Of a stretch of DNA of 64,000 bases, positions 1 through 14,417 are shown piece after piece. A model generated the notes under the pieces. It saw nothing but the letters and a program-made list of their open reading frames with translations, was not told the DNA's origin and ran no database searches. The translations under genes and the position numbers were made by a program. Positions within the stretch are counted from its first letter, which is position 1. Each line of letters starts with the position of its first letter. Source of the stretch: Anaeromyces robustus (taxonomy: Eukaryota; Neocallimastigomycota; Neocallimastigomycetes; Neocallimastigales; Neocallimastigaceae); NCBI GenBank assembly GCA_002104895.1, contig MCFG01000217.1, positions 52,960 through 116,959 of the forward strand, written 5' to 3'.

Positions 1-1674
1 TATTATTATATATGATTTATAGGTTTTTGTAATATACAATATATTTATTTATTTATATTTAAAAAAAAAAAAAAAAAAAAAACGAATAATTATAAAAAAA
101 AATTTTTTTTTTTAAATAATTCTATGTATTATTTAAAAGGTTTTTATTATTAAATATTGTTATAAAATTACTTTAAATTACTTATAGAAGTTGAAATATT
201 GAATCATAAAAATAATTATAGCCTGATTATTATTTTTATTTTTATTTTTATTTTTATGATTTAATATTTTATTTTATATTTGATGTAATAATTATGAATA
301 TAAAATATAAATATAAAAAATTATATTATTATTATATATAAAATTTTTAATATTTTTTTTTAATTTTATTTAAAATGTTAATAATTACTAATAATAATCT
401 TTATTTCTATTTTTTATTAAATAATTTATTAAAAAAGAAATAACATTTTTATATTACTTATTTATATTATATATATTTATATTTTTTTTTTCATTTAGGA
501 ACTTTTATAATTATATTTAAAAAATTTCATTTATTGAAATTTTTTTTATCATTAAATATACTTATTTTATAATTAATAAATTTATTTATTGTACCAAAAA
601 TAAGATATATTATTTGAGGAATAGAAAGTGAACTCCAAATTTATACATATTATTTTTATTATAATCTAAATTTAAATCCAATTTAATATTTATATACTTT
701 AAAAAAAAAAAAAACAACACCAACTAAAACTAAAACTAAAAAAAAAAAAAAAAAAAAAAGATAAAAAATATACAATTATTTTTTATAAAAATTACAATTA
801 ATTCTATCAAATATTTAATAGAAAAATCTTCATTATACTTAAATATAAAGTTATATTGATATTACTTAAAAGAAATTTTAATATCAGTGACAACAGACAA
901 TATCATAATAAAAGTATTATAGATATAAACAATAACAGGAAAAATCTTTTTTATTTTTAGAAATTTTATCTTATAAATTAATGTCAAAATTACTTTTAAA
1001 AGTAATACTTCATATATTATAAGAAAAATTATCAATAATTCATCATTACCTTTAAAAATAATAATAATTTATATTAATTATAAGAAAAATTATATATATT
1101 ATTACAATTACCTTTTTTTTTGTAATGGTAAGTTTTAAGAAATTATAAATTATAATATTATATATCAATATTTTTTTTTAAATAATTGCATATATTTTTA
1201 AAATATATATATTTTATATCATTAATTAATTAACAATAATTTTCTTCTCTAATATGCAATTGTATTATTATGTTTTTATTGTTTTAATAAAACAAAAGAT
1301 TGCTATAACTTAATATTTTTTTGTTTTACCATTTTATAAAGATATATATATATAGAATAAAATTAATATATTTTATTTACGAAAAATTATTTAATTTTAT
1401 TCAAAATTCATAATAGTTATATTTATAAAATTTATAATTCATTAATTTTTATATATTTATAATCTTTACCATTAAAGATAAATATATATATTATTAATCT
1501 TTTATTATTTAAATTATTATTTAATAATTTCAATATAAATAATAATTTATATTAAAAGATAAAATTAATGGATATATAATACTTAATTATTTTCGTATGA
1601 TTATTTTGTAATTCGTTTGAAAAAAGAAATATTTTAAATAACAAGTGTAATATTTTAATTGATATTTATCAGAA
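1..1674. other. Intergenic AT-rich DNA, left edge
   Basis: No coding frame, RNA gene or repeat family is recognisable. The stretch holds A and T homopolymers (for example the A run near 61-82) and short AT microsatellites. Its right end should contain the promoter and 5' UTR of the gene that starts at 1675, but no specific element stands out. Confidence 0.6.
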
Positions 1675-3839
1675 ATGGATACTATAACGGAAATGGATTC
1701 CAATGAAATAAATAATAAAGATACCAATAGTGATATAGGTAATACAATTATATTCAATTATTATTATCTTATATTTTATTCAATATAATATTAATTTAAA
1801 ATTGAAATTATTTTATATTAGATAATGGAAATTCTGGTATCGATAATGTTGAACAAATTAATAATGCTAATTATGAATCAACAGAAAAAAATGATATTAA
1901 TAAATTAGAAAATTTAAGTAACAATATAGAAAAAGAAAAAATATCAGAAGAAAATATCGATAGTGTATCATTGAGTAATTCTGAATTAAAAGATGACGAA
2001 CCACAAATTAAAATAAATAATACGACGGATGAAGATGGAAATATTGAAATTAAAGATGATAATAGTAATAATAGTGATAACAACAATAACAGTAATAATA
2101 ATATAAAGAATGATAATAATGAAAATTCAGATTTTAGTTATACACTTTATGGTCCTTTATTAATTGTATCTAATTGTAGAGGTATATTATATTATTACTT
2201 ATTGTAGAAATTTATTAAATTATAAATCAAATAATAATATATATGAAATTTTTATTTTTTAATTTAGGAAATATTTCACAAATTAATACAATTGTTAAAG
2301 AAAAAAATGCACAAGCAGTAATTCATTGTGGTGATTTTGGTTTTTTTGGTAATTTTAATTTTAGTTTTTAATATATAAATATATATATAATTTATATATA
2401 TATATATATATCTTTATTTGTTTATTTTATTTTAATTTTTTTTTTGTATATAACAATTAATATAATGCAAAATAATGCAAAATTCAAATATATTAAATTA
2501 TTTTAGATAAAGACAGTGTAAAAAATTTCAACGAAAAGTAAGTAAAATATAAATAATTTTAATGTAATAATGTAAAAATTATTAATATTATTATTGGTAT
2601 TATTAATATATATATACATATATGAAATTTTATTATAATTATAATAATTAATTAATTAATTACAAATAAGAAATTTGAAATATTATGTTGAACATACTTC
2701 ATGTATATCGTTTGAAGATAAGAAAAAATTATTTGAAAATATGGATACTCTAAAGGAAAATATATGTAAAAATTTTATATTATCAGAATTAATGGATTTT
2801 ATTGAAAATAAAAAGGAATTACTTGTACCAGTATATGTAGTTTACGGTCAATATGAAGATGTAAATTTTTTTTTTTTTAATTGAAATTATTTATACAATT
2901 CATATATATATATATATATATATAATATTTAATATTTTATTTAATATTTTATATTATTATTACTAATTTTTATTTATTATTATTACTATTATTAATTAAT
3001 TATTTTAAAATTTTAAAGGTATCAGTTATAGATAAAATTCTACATAAAAAAATTTATCAAATTAAAAATCTTTATATTGTTGATGAAAATCATTCATATT
3101 GTTTAAAATTTTCAAATTCAGATATTAGTATTAGACTTTTTGGTATCGGTGGTGGATATTTAGATAATAATCTTTTTAATAATGGTGATGGGGAATATCT
3201 TCATGCAGGATCAAATTGTCATACATGGTTGACAATATTTCAATTAGGACAAATATTAATAAATGCAGATAAATATGAAAAAGAACTAGATGAAATTCGA
3301 TTATTAATTACTACTGCAAATCCTATGAAAAAAGCATTGATTGCTCAACTTGGTTTAGCATTAAAAGTAATTACATATAAACAAGAAAAGCAAAATAAAT
3401 AATAATAATAATAAATATACTTTTTTTTTTTTTTTTTTAAATATATATTTAGTCATAATGTTATTATTATTAATTGAATTTTTTTTTTTTGATATAAATA
3501 TTTAGGCGAATTTTCATATATCTCCAGGAAATCAAAATATTAGATATCATGTTTCTTTTAATTTACAATGTATAACAGATAAAAAACATTTTTTTAGTCG
3601 TTTAGTAGAAGGTCATTTAAATTTTGAAAAAACATATATTAAAGTGAAAGAACAAATAAAAGATAATATAAAGTAAGTTTAATTTTATTATATATATACA
3701 TATATATTATAAAATTAAAATTATGAGAATTAAATATTATTATATATATATAAATATATTTAATAATAATTATATTACAATTCCATAAATATTTATCAAT
3801 TAATAATATATTTAATTTTTTTAATAAATAAATAAATAA

Positions 3840-3874
<35 letters not shown>

Positions 3875-4859
3875 GAAACTCAAAGTAAACAACTAGAAAA
3901 AGCATTAAATATAATGAATTTTTTCCCAAAGGATAACATTGAATTTAGATCATGTTGGTATTGGATTATACCATGTATGAAATATGGATCGCTAACAATG
4001 GATTATTTAGATAAGAAAATGACAATAAATATGTGTTCATCAGGTAATATATAAATAAATTTAATTAAAATAAATAATATATTTATTTAATATTATATGC
4101 TAATGTAATGTTTTAAATATTAATAATATTTATTTACGTTTTTTTTTTTTCTTTAATTTTATTTAAAAATTTTTTATAAAGGTGTATATTTCTTTAGACA
4201 TCAAGATAAAAATGATAAAAAATTAGAAAATGTAGAGAATGGTATGGAAAATCGAAGTCAAATTGCTATGAATATACTGGATAGTTTAAATAATAAAAAA
4301 GAAAATATTACAAATGAAAAAACTGAAAAGGTTAATAAGTTGTTATTTATATATATTATTTAACTTATATTTGATTTATATATGTTTTAATAAAATAAAT
4401 AAATAAACAAATAAATAAATAAATAAAATGAAAATTTTATTTATAATAAATATTAATAATTATATTATTAAATAGGTAAATAACGAATTTAAACGAATAA
4501 AAAATAAAGAACAAGATACTAATAAAGCGAAATCATCATTTGGAGAGAAAAATGAACCTACAAATAATAATTTAAATAATAAAATCAGTAAAAATGAATT
4601 ATTATTAAATAATAATAATAACAATAATAATAATAATAACAATAATAATAACAATAATAACAATAACAATAACAATAACAATAACAGTAACAGTAACAAC
4701 AACAATAACAATAACAATAACAGTAACAGTAATAATAATAATAGTAATAAATTAAAGAAAAAGAACAGTAAAGTGTTCATAAGAAATAATAATAATATAA
4801 ATGAAACTTTAGATGATTCAAATGATAAATCTATACCGGATAATGTAAATAACATATAA

Positions 4860-4913
<54 letters not shown>

Positions 4914-6058
4914 TTATAAAGAGAAAAAAGAAATTAAAACATTTTTATTAATTGAATTTATATAAAATATAATTAATTTATTATAGGTTAAAACGAATAA
5001 ACCATTGCACATGAATAATAATAATATAATAGATAATAATAAATTAAATAATTATGATGAAATGCTATTAAAAGGTATAAATATTATAAATAAATAATTT
5101 TTAAATAATTATATGTTTATATATATATATATATTTTAAAATAATCAGAAAATATATATATTAAAAATAATTTTTTTTTTTAATTTTTATAAAAAATTAT
5201 TAGATAATAATACTAATTTTGCAAAGTCAAATATGAATGATATTTGGAAAAATCCAGAATTAATACCAAATTATCAACCTCAATCACAACAAAAATTAAT
5301 GAATATATTAAATAATAATAAAAATGATATGTTCATGAATACTTATAAACCAGCAGAATTAGTAGATACTATGAATAAAATGACTATATCAAATATATCA
5401 AATCCAATTACATCATTAATGAATTCTACTGATTATATGTATCCAAAATTTACATCAATAAGTAAGATTTTATTATAATGTTTTTTTATAATTTATTATT
5501 TAATGCATACATCTCATATTTATTATTATTATTATTATTATTATATATAATAATAAATAATATAATCTTTTATCATATATTTATAAATTTACTAATTTAT
5601 TAATTAAATTGATTTATTAATATAATTAAATATATTTAGATGGAAAAAAATCTGTTAAAAATGGAATGTTAAATCATTGGGATAATAATAATAATATGCC
5701 ACCTAATAGAAAAGATGAATTTAATAATAAGAATAATAAAAAGAAGGATAAAATAGATTCTTCAAATTCTTCAAATAATGAATATGTATGTATTATATAT
5801 AATAACTATTAATAGTAATAAAAGATAAAAAAATTGATAAATATTAACGTTATTATTAATTATTATAATATAATTATTTTTATTATTATAATTTTTTTTT
5901 TTTTAGGATACGTCAATGGTTATAAATGGTCTTTCTAAAGATATTACAGAAAAAACAATACAATTTTTCTATAAAGATTTCAAAGTAATTATTTGTTTAT
6001 AATATATATATATATATATATATAATTTTTCTTTAATAAATATATAAATGAATTATTA

Positions 6059-6098
<40 letters not shown>

Positions 6099-9000
6099 TT
6101 ATAATTTTATGATATTAAATAAAATTATATTTTAATATTATAGATTAAGAATTTAAAAATTAATAGAAATTCAGAAAACATTATAGCATATATTGACTTT
6201 GAAAATTCTGAAATGTGTAACGAAGCTAAAAAATTAAATATTTTAGTAAGTATTTAAGAAAATACTTATATATATATATATAGGTTTTAGTATTATATTA
6301 AATATTAAATTAATATAAAAAATAATTTTAATTATTTATATATAAATAATATTTTAGCCATTAAAAGATAGTCGTAAAAAGTTTACATTAGGTAATTATT
6401 ATTATTATGATTATTTTTTTTTTGCTTTAATTTATTAATATGAAAAATAATAAATAATCATATCCATCATTTTAATGCTCATTCTAATTTATCATTTTAA
6501 TATAATTTATAATAATAGGAAGGGCAAAACCTACTAGCGATGATGAGTAAGATTATAAATACATAAAAATAAAATATGAAATATTACATATTATAATAAT
6601 AATATATATATATATTATTAATATAATTAATATATATAAAATATTGAAAATAAGAATATTAATTATAATTATTTTATTTTATATATTTATTTTATTTTAA
6701 TTTTTTTTTTTTTATTTTTATTATTCTTTTTTTTTAATAATATATGAATAATAGTTTGAAAAAAAGAGATAATTCATTAATGAATATAAATAATAAAAGT
6801 CATATTAATAATTTCAAGAATAATGATTTATTAATGAAACAACAAGTATTAAGAAAAACAAAATCGAATAATAATATATATATTGGATGGAAAACAGCAT
6901 TGGCAGATCAAGATAAAAATTTGAATTTTAATGATAAATTAATATGGCAACGTCAATCAGCATCTAATATTTTAATGGATCAGAATAATAATAATAGTAA
7001 TAATAATAGTAACAATAATAATAATACTAAATATATGAGATGGAGTATTAATGAACCTTTATCAACGGATATATGGATGAATACTAATAATACAAATAAT
7101 ATTAATAATAATACTAATACTAATGTTAATAATAAAGATAATTCAACATTTGGAAATATAAATATGAACATAAATATAAATGATCCAAATTTAGTAAATA
7201 AAAATTCATTTAATATTATACCATCAGTAAATAGCTTTGATAATTATCCATACATATCAAATAATAATACATTACAACATAAGCAATATCCTTTCTATAT
7301 AAATTCTATTAATGATAAAATAAATAATAATAATAATTGGGATAATACTGATAGTCCAATAGAATCATTTTCACCTGATCAAAATACACATCAATCATCA
7401 TCAGGAATTATATCTTCATTAGGACCTGGAATGAAAAATCCTACAAATAAATTAATGTTAAATCAAGGACAAGGACAAGGACCATCATTTTATATGAATC
7501 AATTACAAACATTAAATAATGGTATACCTAATTCAATGATGAATTTTAATCAAAATAATGGTATGATTAATATTAATAATCCTAATCATTTTACAAATCC
7601 TACTTCAAATAGAAATAAAAATATGATTAATAATCCAATGGGGATGAATAATTTTAATCTACCTCAACAAAATATGAATGTTCCCATAAACAATAATAAT
7701 GTTAACAACAACAATAATAATAATGGTAATAATAATGGTAATAATAATAATGATATGAATAAGATGAATTCATTAATGAATGATAATAAATCACCTAATG
7801 ATTGGATAAGTCCTGATTCTAATATAAATAAATTTATGCCATCTTATTTTCAAGAGTCAAATGATCCAAATAAGTCAATACCATTAATATATAATTCAAT
7901 AAATCCGTACTTAAATATAAAATCTAATCCTAATAATAATACAGAAAATAATAATAATAATAATAATAACGATAATAGCAATAAAAACAACAACAGCAAC
8001 AACAACAACAATAATAATAATGGTAATAATGGTAATGATAATGAAAATAATAAAAATAGTAATAGTAATATAATTAATAATACTGGTAATAATAATCATA
8101 ACAATAACAATAAGACTGAGAATACTAATTCTAATAATGCCAATAGTAATGGAAATAATAATAATAATAATAGTAATAACAGCAATAATAATGAAACTGG
8201 AAATATATGGGAAGCCCCTACATTTAATACAATAAATCAAAATTTTTATCCTATAAATAATAATTCTTGGAATATGTTTAATAATGGTAATAGCATTAGA
8301 CCAAATATACCCAATTTAAATCCTCAATTAAATGATAATAATAATATAAATTCAAAAACTAATCCAAATAAACATAATAATAATAATAATACTAGTAATA
8401 CTAATAATAATACTAGTAATAATAATAACAACAACAACAACAATAATAATAATAACAACAATAATAATAATAATAACAACAATAATAATAATACCACAAA
8501 TATATATTCAACTAATTATTCAACAAATAATACAATAGGTTTAAGAAACCATGGTAATAATACCCTACATAATAATAATAATAATAATAATTTAAATGGT
8601 CTATGGAATTTTAATAATACTACTACTTCAAATATTAATAATAACTTTAATTCAAATTTTAATGTTCCTCCACCCTGGATGAATAATTATAACAGTGGTG
8701 GAGGAAATAATGGTCTTAATTACTTTAATAATAATAATATTAATAATGATATAAAGGGAAATAATAATTCACAAAATACATTTAATGATAATTCAAGTTA
8801 TTTTACAAATAATAGTAGTGAAGTGAACACATTATCTGAAAGAAATAGTGAGATTAGTAGTATAATTGGGGATAATTCATCTAATAGTATTAGTATGAAT
8901 AGTAGAACACTAGATGGTCATGATAGTAGTGATAATATTGATAATGATAATGATAATAACAGCAACATCAATAACAGCAACATCATTAACAACAACATCA

Positions 9001-9224
9001 ATAACAACAACAACAACAATAATAATAATAAAATACCAACTATGTCATTAATGATCAACCAAGAATCTAATATGAACACAAATTATAATGGATGGGGAGA
9101 ATTAATGTTTTATAATAATAAAATGAATAATCAAAATAATCCAAATAATCCAAATAACAATAAAAATTTTTATAATATGATTAATGGTAATAAAGAAATT
9201 TCTGTTACCAATACAAATAATTAA
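1675..9224 (+). CDS. DUF2433 metallophosphatase-like protein fused to an RRM and a long Asn-rich tail
   Basis: Eighteen exons join in phase to about 1,710 aa: 1675-1738, 1822-2181, 2268-2348, 2507-2537, 2671-2860, 3019-3366, 3506-3672, 3874-4043, 4182-4330, 4476-4844, 4987-5074, 5204-5461, 5640-5785, 5907-5984, 6144-6245, 6358-6391, 6519-6546, 6755-9224. Residues about 135-490 resemble the fungal DUF2433 (calcineurin-like phosphoesterase) family, with segments LIVSNCRGN, VIHCGDFGFF, PVYVVYGQYEDV, RLFGIGGG and CWYWIIP. Residues about 808-887 look like an RRM (RNP2-like MVINGL). The last 820 residues are Asn-rich with scattered hydrophobic islands. Several canonical phosphoesterase ligands are replaced: the usual GD pair in the first motif reads SN, the GNH/GxxE site reads GQYED, and the late His motif reads TANPM. 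It is therefore probably a binding module rather than an enzyme. Cellular role unknown. The start is the first ATG of the open frame. Splice sites are predicted. Confidence 0.82.
4611..4760 (+). repeat. AAT/AAC/AGT codon repeat encoding poly-Asn/Ser
   Basis: A trinucleotide tract inside exon 10 of the DUF2433-RRM gene encodes an Asn run with some Ser. On the opposite strand it gives a spurious poly-Leu frame, which is a shadow. Mixed AAT/AAC/AGT codons mean the DNA is less uniform than the peptide. Confidence 0.85.
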
Positions 9225-10204
9225 TAAAATAGGAAATATTAAAAAAAAAAAAATTTTTTTTTTCAAGTAAATGATAAATTGATTTAGTTAACAAAATGAT
9301 CTAAATTATATATTAATAATAATAAGAAATATGAATATAACTTTTTTTAAAAAAAAATTTTTTATTTATTTATGATTATATATAATATTTTATAATTATA
9401 ATTATATAAATATATTTATTAATATTATATAATTATACTTTTTTTTTTTATAAATTTTATATATATATAAAAAACAACAATAATTTTATTTTTATTTCTC
9501 TGTAGAATAAATAATATGTAATATATAATAATAATTAATAATAATTATTATTATATATTAAATATTTTTTCTTTTATAGTATATATTAATATTAATATTA
9601 ATATATTATAAAATTAAAATTTGAAATTAATATAATAGTACAACAAAATTATTTATGTTGTTACTTTTTGTCTTTTTTTTATTTTTTAAATTTTTTTTTT
9701 TAAAAAAAAAAAAGAGACAAAAAGTAAAAGTAAATAAAATATATAATAATAATAATTATTATTTTATTTATAACTTTTTTTTTTATTAAAAAAAATAATA
9801 ATCCTTTCATTTTGTATAATCTTTTTTTATACACCGTATGTAAACTAATAAATTTATATATTTATTTATTTATTTATTTATAGATAAATATAATTAAAAA
9901 AAAACAAAAAAAAAAAAATAAATAAATATTTATTATTAATAATAATTTTTATAGTTTATATATATTTATATATAATATTTATATATTTATAACTTTTTTT
10001 ATATTAAATTTGAAATTTATTTATTGAATAAAACAAATATTTACAAAAAAAAAAAAAAATAATAATAATAATTTATATAAATGTAATATCATTATTGTAG
10101 ATAAATAAAGATTATTTACTATATAAGGAATTAATAATATAATATAATTTATATAATTTCATTACCAGTGTCTCATTTTTTTTTTTTTTTTTTTTTTGAA
10201 ATGT

Positions 10205-10237
<33 letters not shown>

Positions 10238-10719
10238 AGGTTGACAATTTCCTTTTCATATTAATTAAGTTTAAAAAAAATGGTGATATTTAATATATTA
10301 ACAAAAATAATAAAAAAACACAAAACAAAAACTAAAAAAAAAAAAATTGGTAACTTTTATATGTTTTAATATAAATTATTTATGTTTTATTTATATGTAT
10401 ACAATTGTATATAGTTTTTTTTGAAAAAAAGAAATTTTTTTATGGCTAAAAATTTACAAAGTCTATTTTTTATATAATTTAATAATTTAATGTAAAAACA
10501 TGATAAATTGTATGAATAAATTTAAACTTTAAACAATTACATAAATATTTATATATAAGATTCATTTTTTTTTTTTTAATGAGAACTTTATGTCTTTATG
10601 TTTTTATTATTAAATGTACTTATTTATTAAAAATAAAGGTATATAGGTATATAAATATTTTATTTTATTTGTTTTTCATTATATTAAAACAGTTTTTTTT
10701 TTGTTTTTTTCTTTCTTAA
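9225..10719. other. Intergenic region between convergent genes
   Basis: This stretch separates the stop of the DUF2433-RRM gene from the stop of the minus-strand TEX9-like gene. It should hold both 3' UTRs and polyadenylation signals. It contains long A and T homopolymers, including facing T and A runs near 10178-10235, and AT dinucleotide tracts. No coding frame is seen. Confidence 0.6.
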
Positions 10720-12070
10720 TTATTGATTCCAATTTAAAGCTTTGATAAATTCTTCTTCAGTAAATTGTAATAATTTGGCTGCTTCAATATGCATCTATTA
10801 TATTATATATATGTGTAAAAGTTAAATAAATTAAATATATATATACATTAATTAAATAAAAAAAAAATAATTTAAATGAATTATAAATTTATATAGAATT
10901 ATTAATATTATTAATTGTTGTTTTTTTTGTTGTTGGTTTTCACCATATGTATATTAAAATTTATAATTTTTATAAAATAAATGTACCTTTTGTTTTTTCA
11001 AAACATCAATTAATTGCATTTGTTTTTTCATAGCTAATAAAATTTCAGATTTTTGTTTTTCTAACTGTTTATTATCCATAATTAAACGTTCAATACTTTT
11101 TCTGTCATTTTCTTTAAGTTCCTATATTTTTTTATTAATATAATAATTATTTATTAATAAAAATAAAAATAAATAATAAATATTAAAATAAAATAAAATA
11201 AAAAAAATAAAATAAAATAAATTTTAAATATATATATATTTATTATTATTATTATTATTATTATTGTATTTTTTAATTATTCATATTTATATTTATTACT
11301 TTAATTTCTTGAGTTAATGTATTAACTTGGGTTTTATATCTTTCTAATTCATCTAAGGTTCTATTTAATCTATTATTTAATAAATGTTAAAATACTATTA
11401 GAAAATCCATTATGATTTTTGTTATAATATATAAATTAAATATTTAATATATAAATTAAATATTTAATATTCGATATCTAATATTCTAATATTTATATTA
11501 CTTTATATCTTTAGAATTTATATCCGTTTCACTTTGTTTTTGTCCTCTTTTTAGTTTTGTGATTTCCTTTTTATTAAAATATATATTATTAAACAATAAT
11601 AAAAATTTATTATCAACTACTTTTATTACTTAATTAAGATTAAATAAATATATATATTAAAAAATTTTTTTTTTGTATTAAAAATTATATATGTATAATA
11701 TTTACCTTCTTTAAATTTGATATTTCAACTTCATAACTTTCTTTCCTTTTTTTATATTCCTCATCATCTTTTTTATGCTTTTCTATTTGTGTCTTTTTTT
11801 TCGATTTATTTAACCATAATTAATTTTTTTTTATTTTATAAATTATAATATTAATAAACAAATAATAAAATTTAAAATTAATAAATCTACATTATAGGAA
11901 AAATATTTTTATTTTGAATCATATTACTTTATATTACCTGTAAAGATATTAATGTTTTTGAAATTTTGGCTTTTTCATCATCCAATATTCTTAATTTTTC
12001 TTCTAAACTACTTGTTAATGCACTCTTTTATATTTATAATTATAATTAAAAAAAAAAGTCAAAATAAAAA

Positions 12071-12103
<33 letters not shown>

Positions 12104-12237
12104 ACTAATAATTATATATATAGTTATATTATTTCTTTTTTACTCATATATACTTTATCATTTCTTTCAGCTAATAATTTATCAAACTCTTTTTGTAATA
12201 CATCTAATTTAGCTTTTAATAATCTATTTGTTGCATC

Positions 12238-12269
<32 letters not shown>

Positions 12270-13701
12270 GAATATATATATTGATAATATATATACCATT
12301 CATATATATTAAAATAAAATATACATACAGAGAAATAAACAATTATTATTATAATTTGTTAAATATATATATATATAATATAATATAATATATAATAATT
12401 TAAAATTAATTTATATTACCTAAACCAATATCATTTTCTGTAACATTACCAGGTAATCCTATTAATTCTTTTGCTGATTTTTGACTTTCTGAATTTAAAT
12501 TTTCTTTTTTCCTGTCATAAAATATATATGGTTTTTGAATATTATAATAATTAATACTAATATTATTGCTATTGTAATTTTTCAAGTAGAAAATAAAAAA
12601 ACAAGAATTTTTTTTTCTTTGTAGCTTACTTAGTTTCACTTTCATTTTTTACATTTTTCTTATTATTACAGATATAATATGTTATATTTTTCATTATATT
12701 AATAATATAATAATATAATAATAATATCAAAATTAATTAATAATTATATATATAGTAAAATTTTTATAAGGAAAAAGTATATATATATATATAAATAAGT
12801 GATATAATTACATCTTTTTCATGATTTTTCTTTTCTGTTTTTTTCATTGATGAACTAGAATATGTTGGAACTTTTGTTTCTCGGCTATTTATAAAGAGTT
12901 ATAATATATATTATTAAATAGATATTAAAAATTATGTTTTTATTATATTATTGTTAATAAATAATATATAAATATTATATATATAAATATATTCTTACAA
13001 TGATAGTACTGATTTTTGAAATGTCTCCTTTCCTTCTTTCTGTAATAATAATAATTATAATAATAAATTATATATTAACATTTTTATATAATATTTTTTT
13101 TTAATCATATATATTACCATAGCATCTTCAGCTTCTTTGACAATTTTATCCGTTTTTGATTGTATTTTTTTATTTAGTTTTCTGAATGTATATATAAATA
13201 TTATATTTACAAAAAATATTTATAACAATTAAGTATCATAACTAATATAAGAATAATATTAATGATAAAATTATATTAATTTTTATCATATATATATAAA
13301 TCAACCCTACAAATATTCTTTTTCCTTTGAAAGAAGTTCTTCACTTATTTTAAAATTCTCAAATTCAAAAAAATCGTCTTAACATTTTTATAATAATAAA
13401 TATATTAAATAATAATAATAATAATAAATAATAGAACCCTCATCAAATAAAAATAACTATAAAAAATAAAAAAAAAAAACATCATTTTTTCCATATAATA
13501 TAAAAAAGATAAAACCTTTATTTTCATTTATTTTATCATTATTATCCTCCTTTTATTTAAAATTAATACAATAGTTATTATTATATATAAATATATTATA
13601 TATTTAATTAGTATTATTTTTTATTAATTATTAGAAATAATAAAAATAATGAAAATTTTATTATATATTTAATATTATTTCCATACTTTATTACTTAACA
13701 T
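10720..13701 (-). CDS. TEX9-like coiled-coil protein
   Basis: Fifteen small exons join in phase to about 338 aa: 13687-13701, 13516-13549, 13311-13377, 13118-13181, 12999-13039, 12812-12884, 12630-12658, 12420-12511, 12154-12236, 11938-12024, 11706-11792, 11502-11566, 11300-11369, 10987-11121, 10720-10794. The product is charged coiled coil. It matches what I know of testis-expressed protein 9 in three places: the start (LLSKEKEYLKLNKKIQ), the middle (GLDATNRLLKAKLDVLQ) and the C-terminus (LIDVLKKQK, then MHIEAAKLLQFTEEEF). TEX9 is a cilium- and sperm-associated protein, and in a fungus with flagellated zoospores a basal-body or centriolar-satellite role is plausible but inferred. Exon 1 encodes only MLSNK. 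Introns are 60-280 bp and almost pure AT. The least certain exon is 12630-12658, which uses an AAG acceptor. Confidence 0.8.
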
Positions 13702-14417
13702 TTTTCTTTTTAGTTATATTTAAATATATTTTATTTTTTTTATTATACTGTTATTTTTATTTTATAGAAAAATAATAAATATATTCTTTTTTTTTTTTTT
13801 AATTATGAGTATATATGACTTTTTTTTATAGTTTTAAATAATATCTAAGAAATACTATTTTTAAAATAATAATTAAAAAATAATATTGCTTTTTTTTTTT
13901 GTAATTTTAATAATAATTTAATAATAAAAATACATATCCCTTTATATTTTATTACATATTAAAATTTTATAATATTTATATTTATAAAGAATATTATTAT
14001 ATTTTTCTATAATTATTTCATTTTATTTTCGATATAATTTTTTAAAGTTGCTGCGGAGTTTTACATAATAACAATTAATGGTTAGTTAATGTATTTACAT
14101 TAATGTTTTTTTTTTTTTATTATATAAATTATATATATATTATATAATAATCTGATATAAAAAATAACATTTTACATATAATAAATTTTATAAAATATAA
14201 TAATATAATTAAATTATTTATATTATTAAAATTTTTAAATATATTCATAAATAATAGATAATAAATATTTTGAAATCTATAATATTTATTATAGATTTCA
14301 AAATTAATCTAATAAAAATTTTGAAATTCAATATGTATATTATATTATATTAAATATTTTTCTTCTTATTATTAATATATATATTTAATAAATTAAATTA
14401 TAATAAGAATAATTTAT
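13702..14417. other. AT-rich spacer upstream of the TEX9-like gene
   Basis: This spacer lies between two minus-strand genes arranged head to tail. It should contain the TEX9-like promoter and the 3' UTR of the small upstream gene. An imperfect AAATCTATAATA/TATTATAGATTT inverted repeat lies near 14272-14300. No coding frame. Confidence 0.5.

Noticed and set aside
4460-4855. 131-codon minus-strand poly-Leu frame
   Set aside because: It is the reverse of the Asn/Ser codon repeat in exon 10 of the DUF2433-RRM gene.
7911-8240. 109-codon Ile/Val-rich minus-strand frame
   Set aside because: It is the antisense of AAT/GGT/AGT codons in the Asn-rich tail.
11952-12645. Short frames on both strands
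   Set aside because: They run through exon-intron borders of the TEX9-like gene. The real coding parts are covered by its exons.
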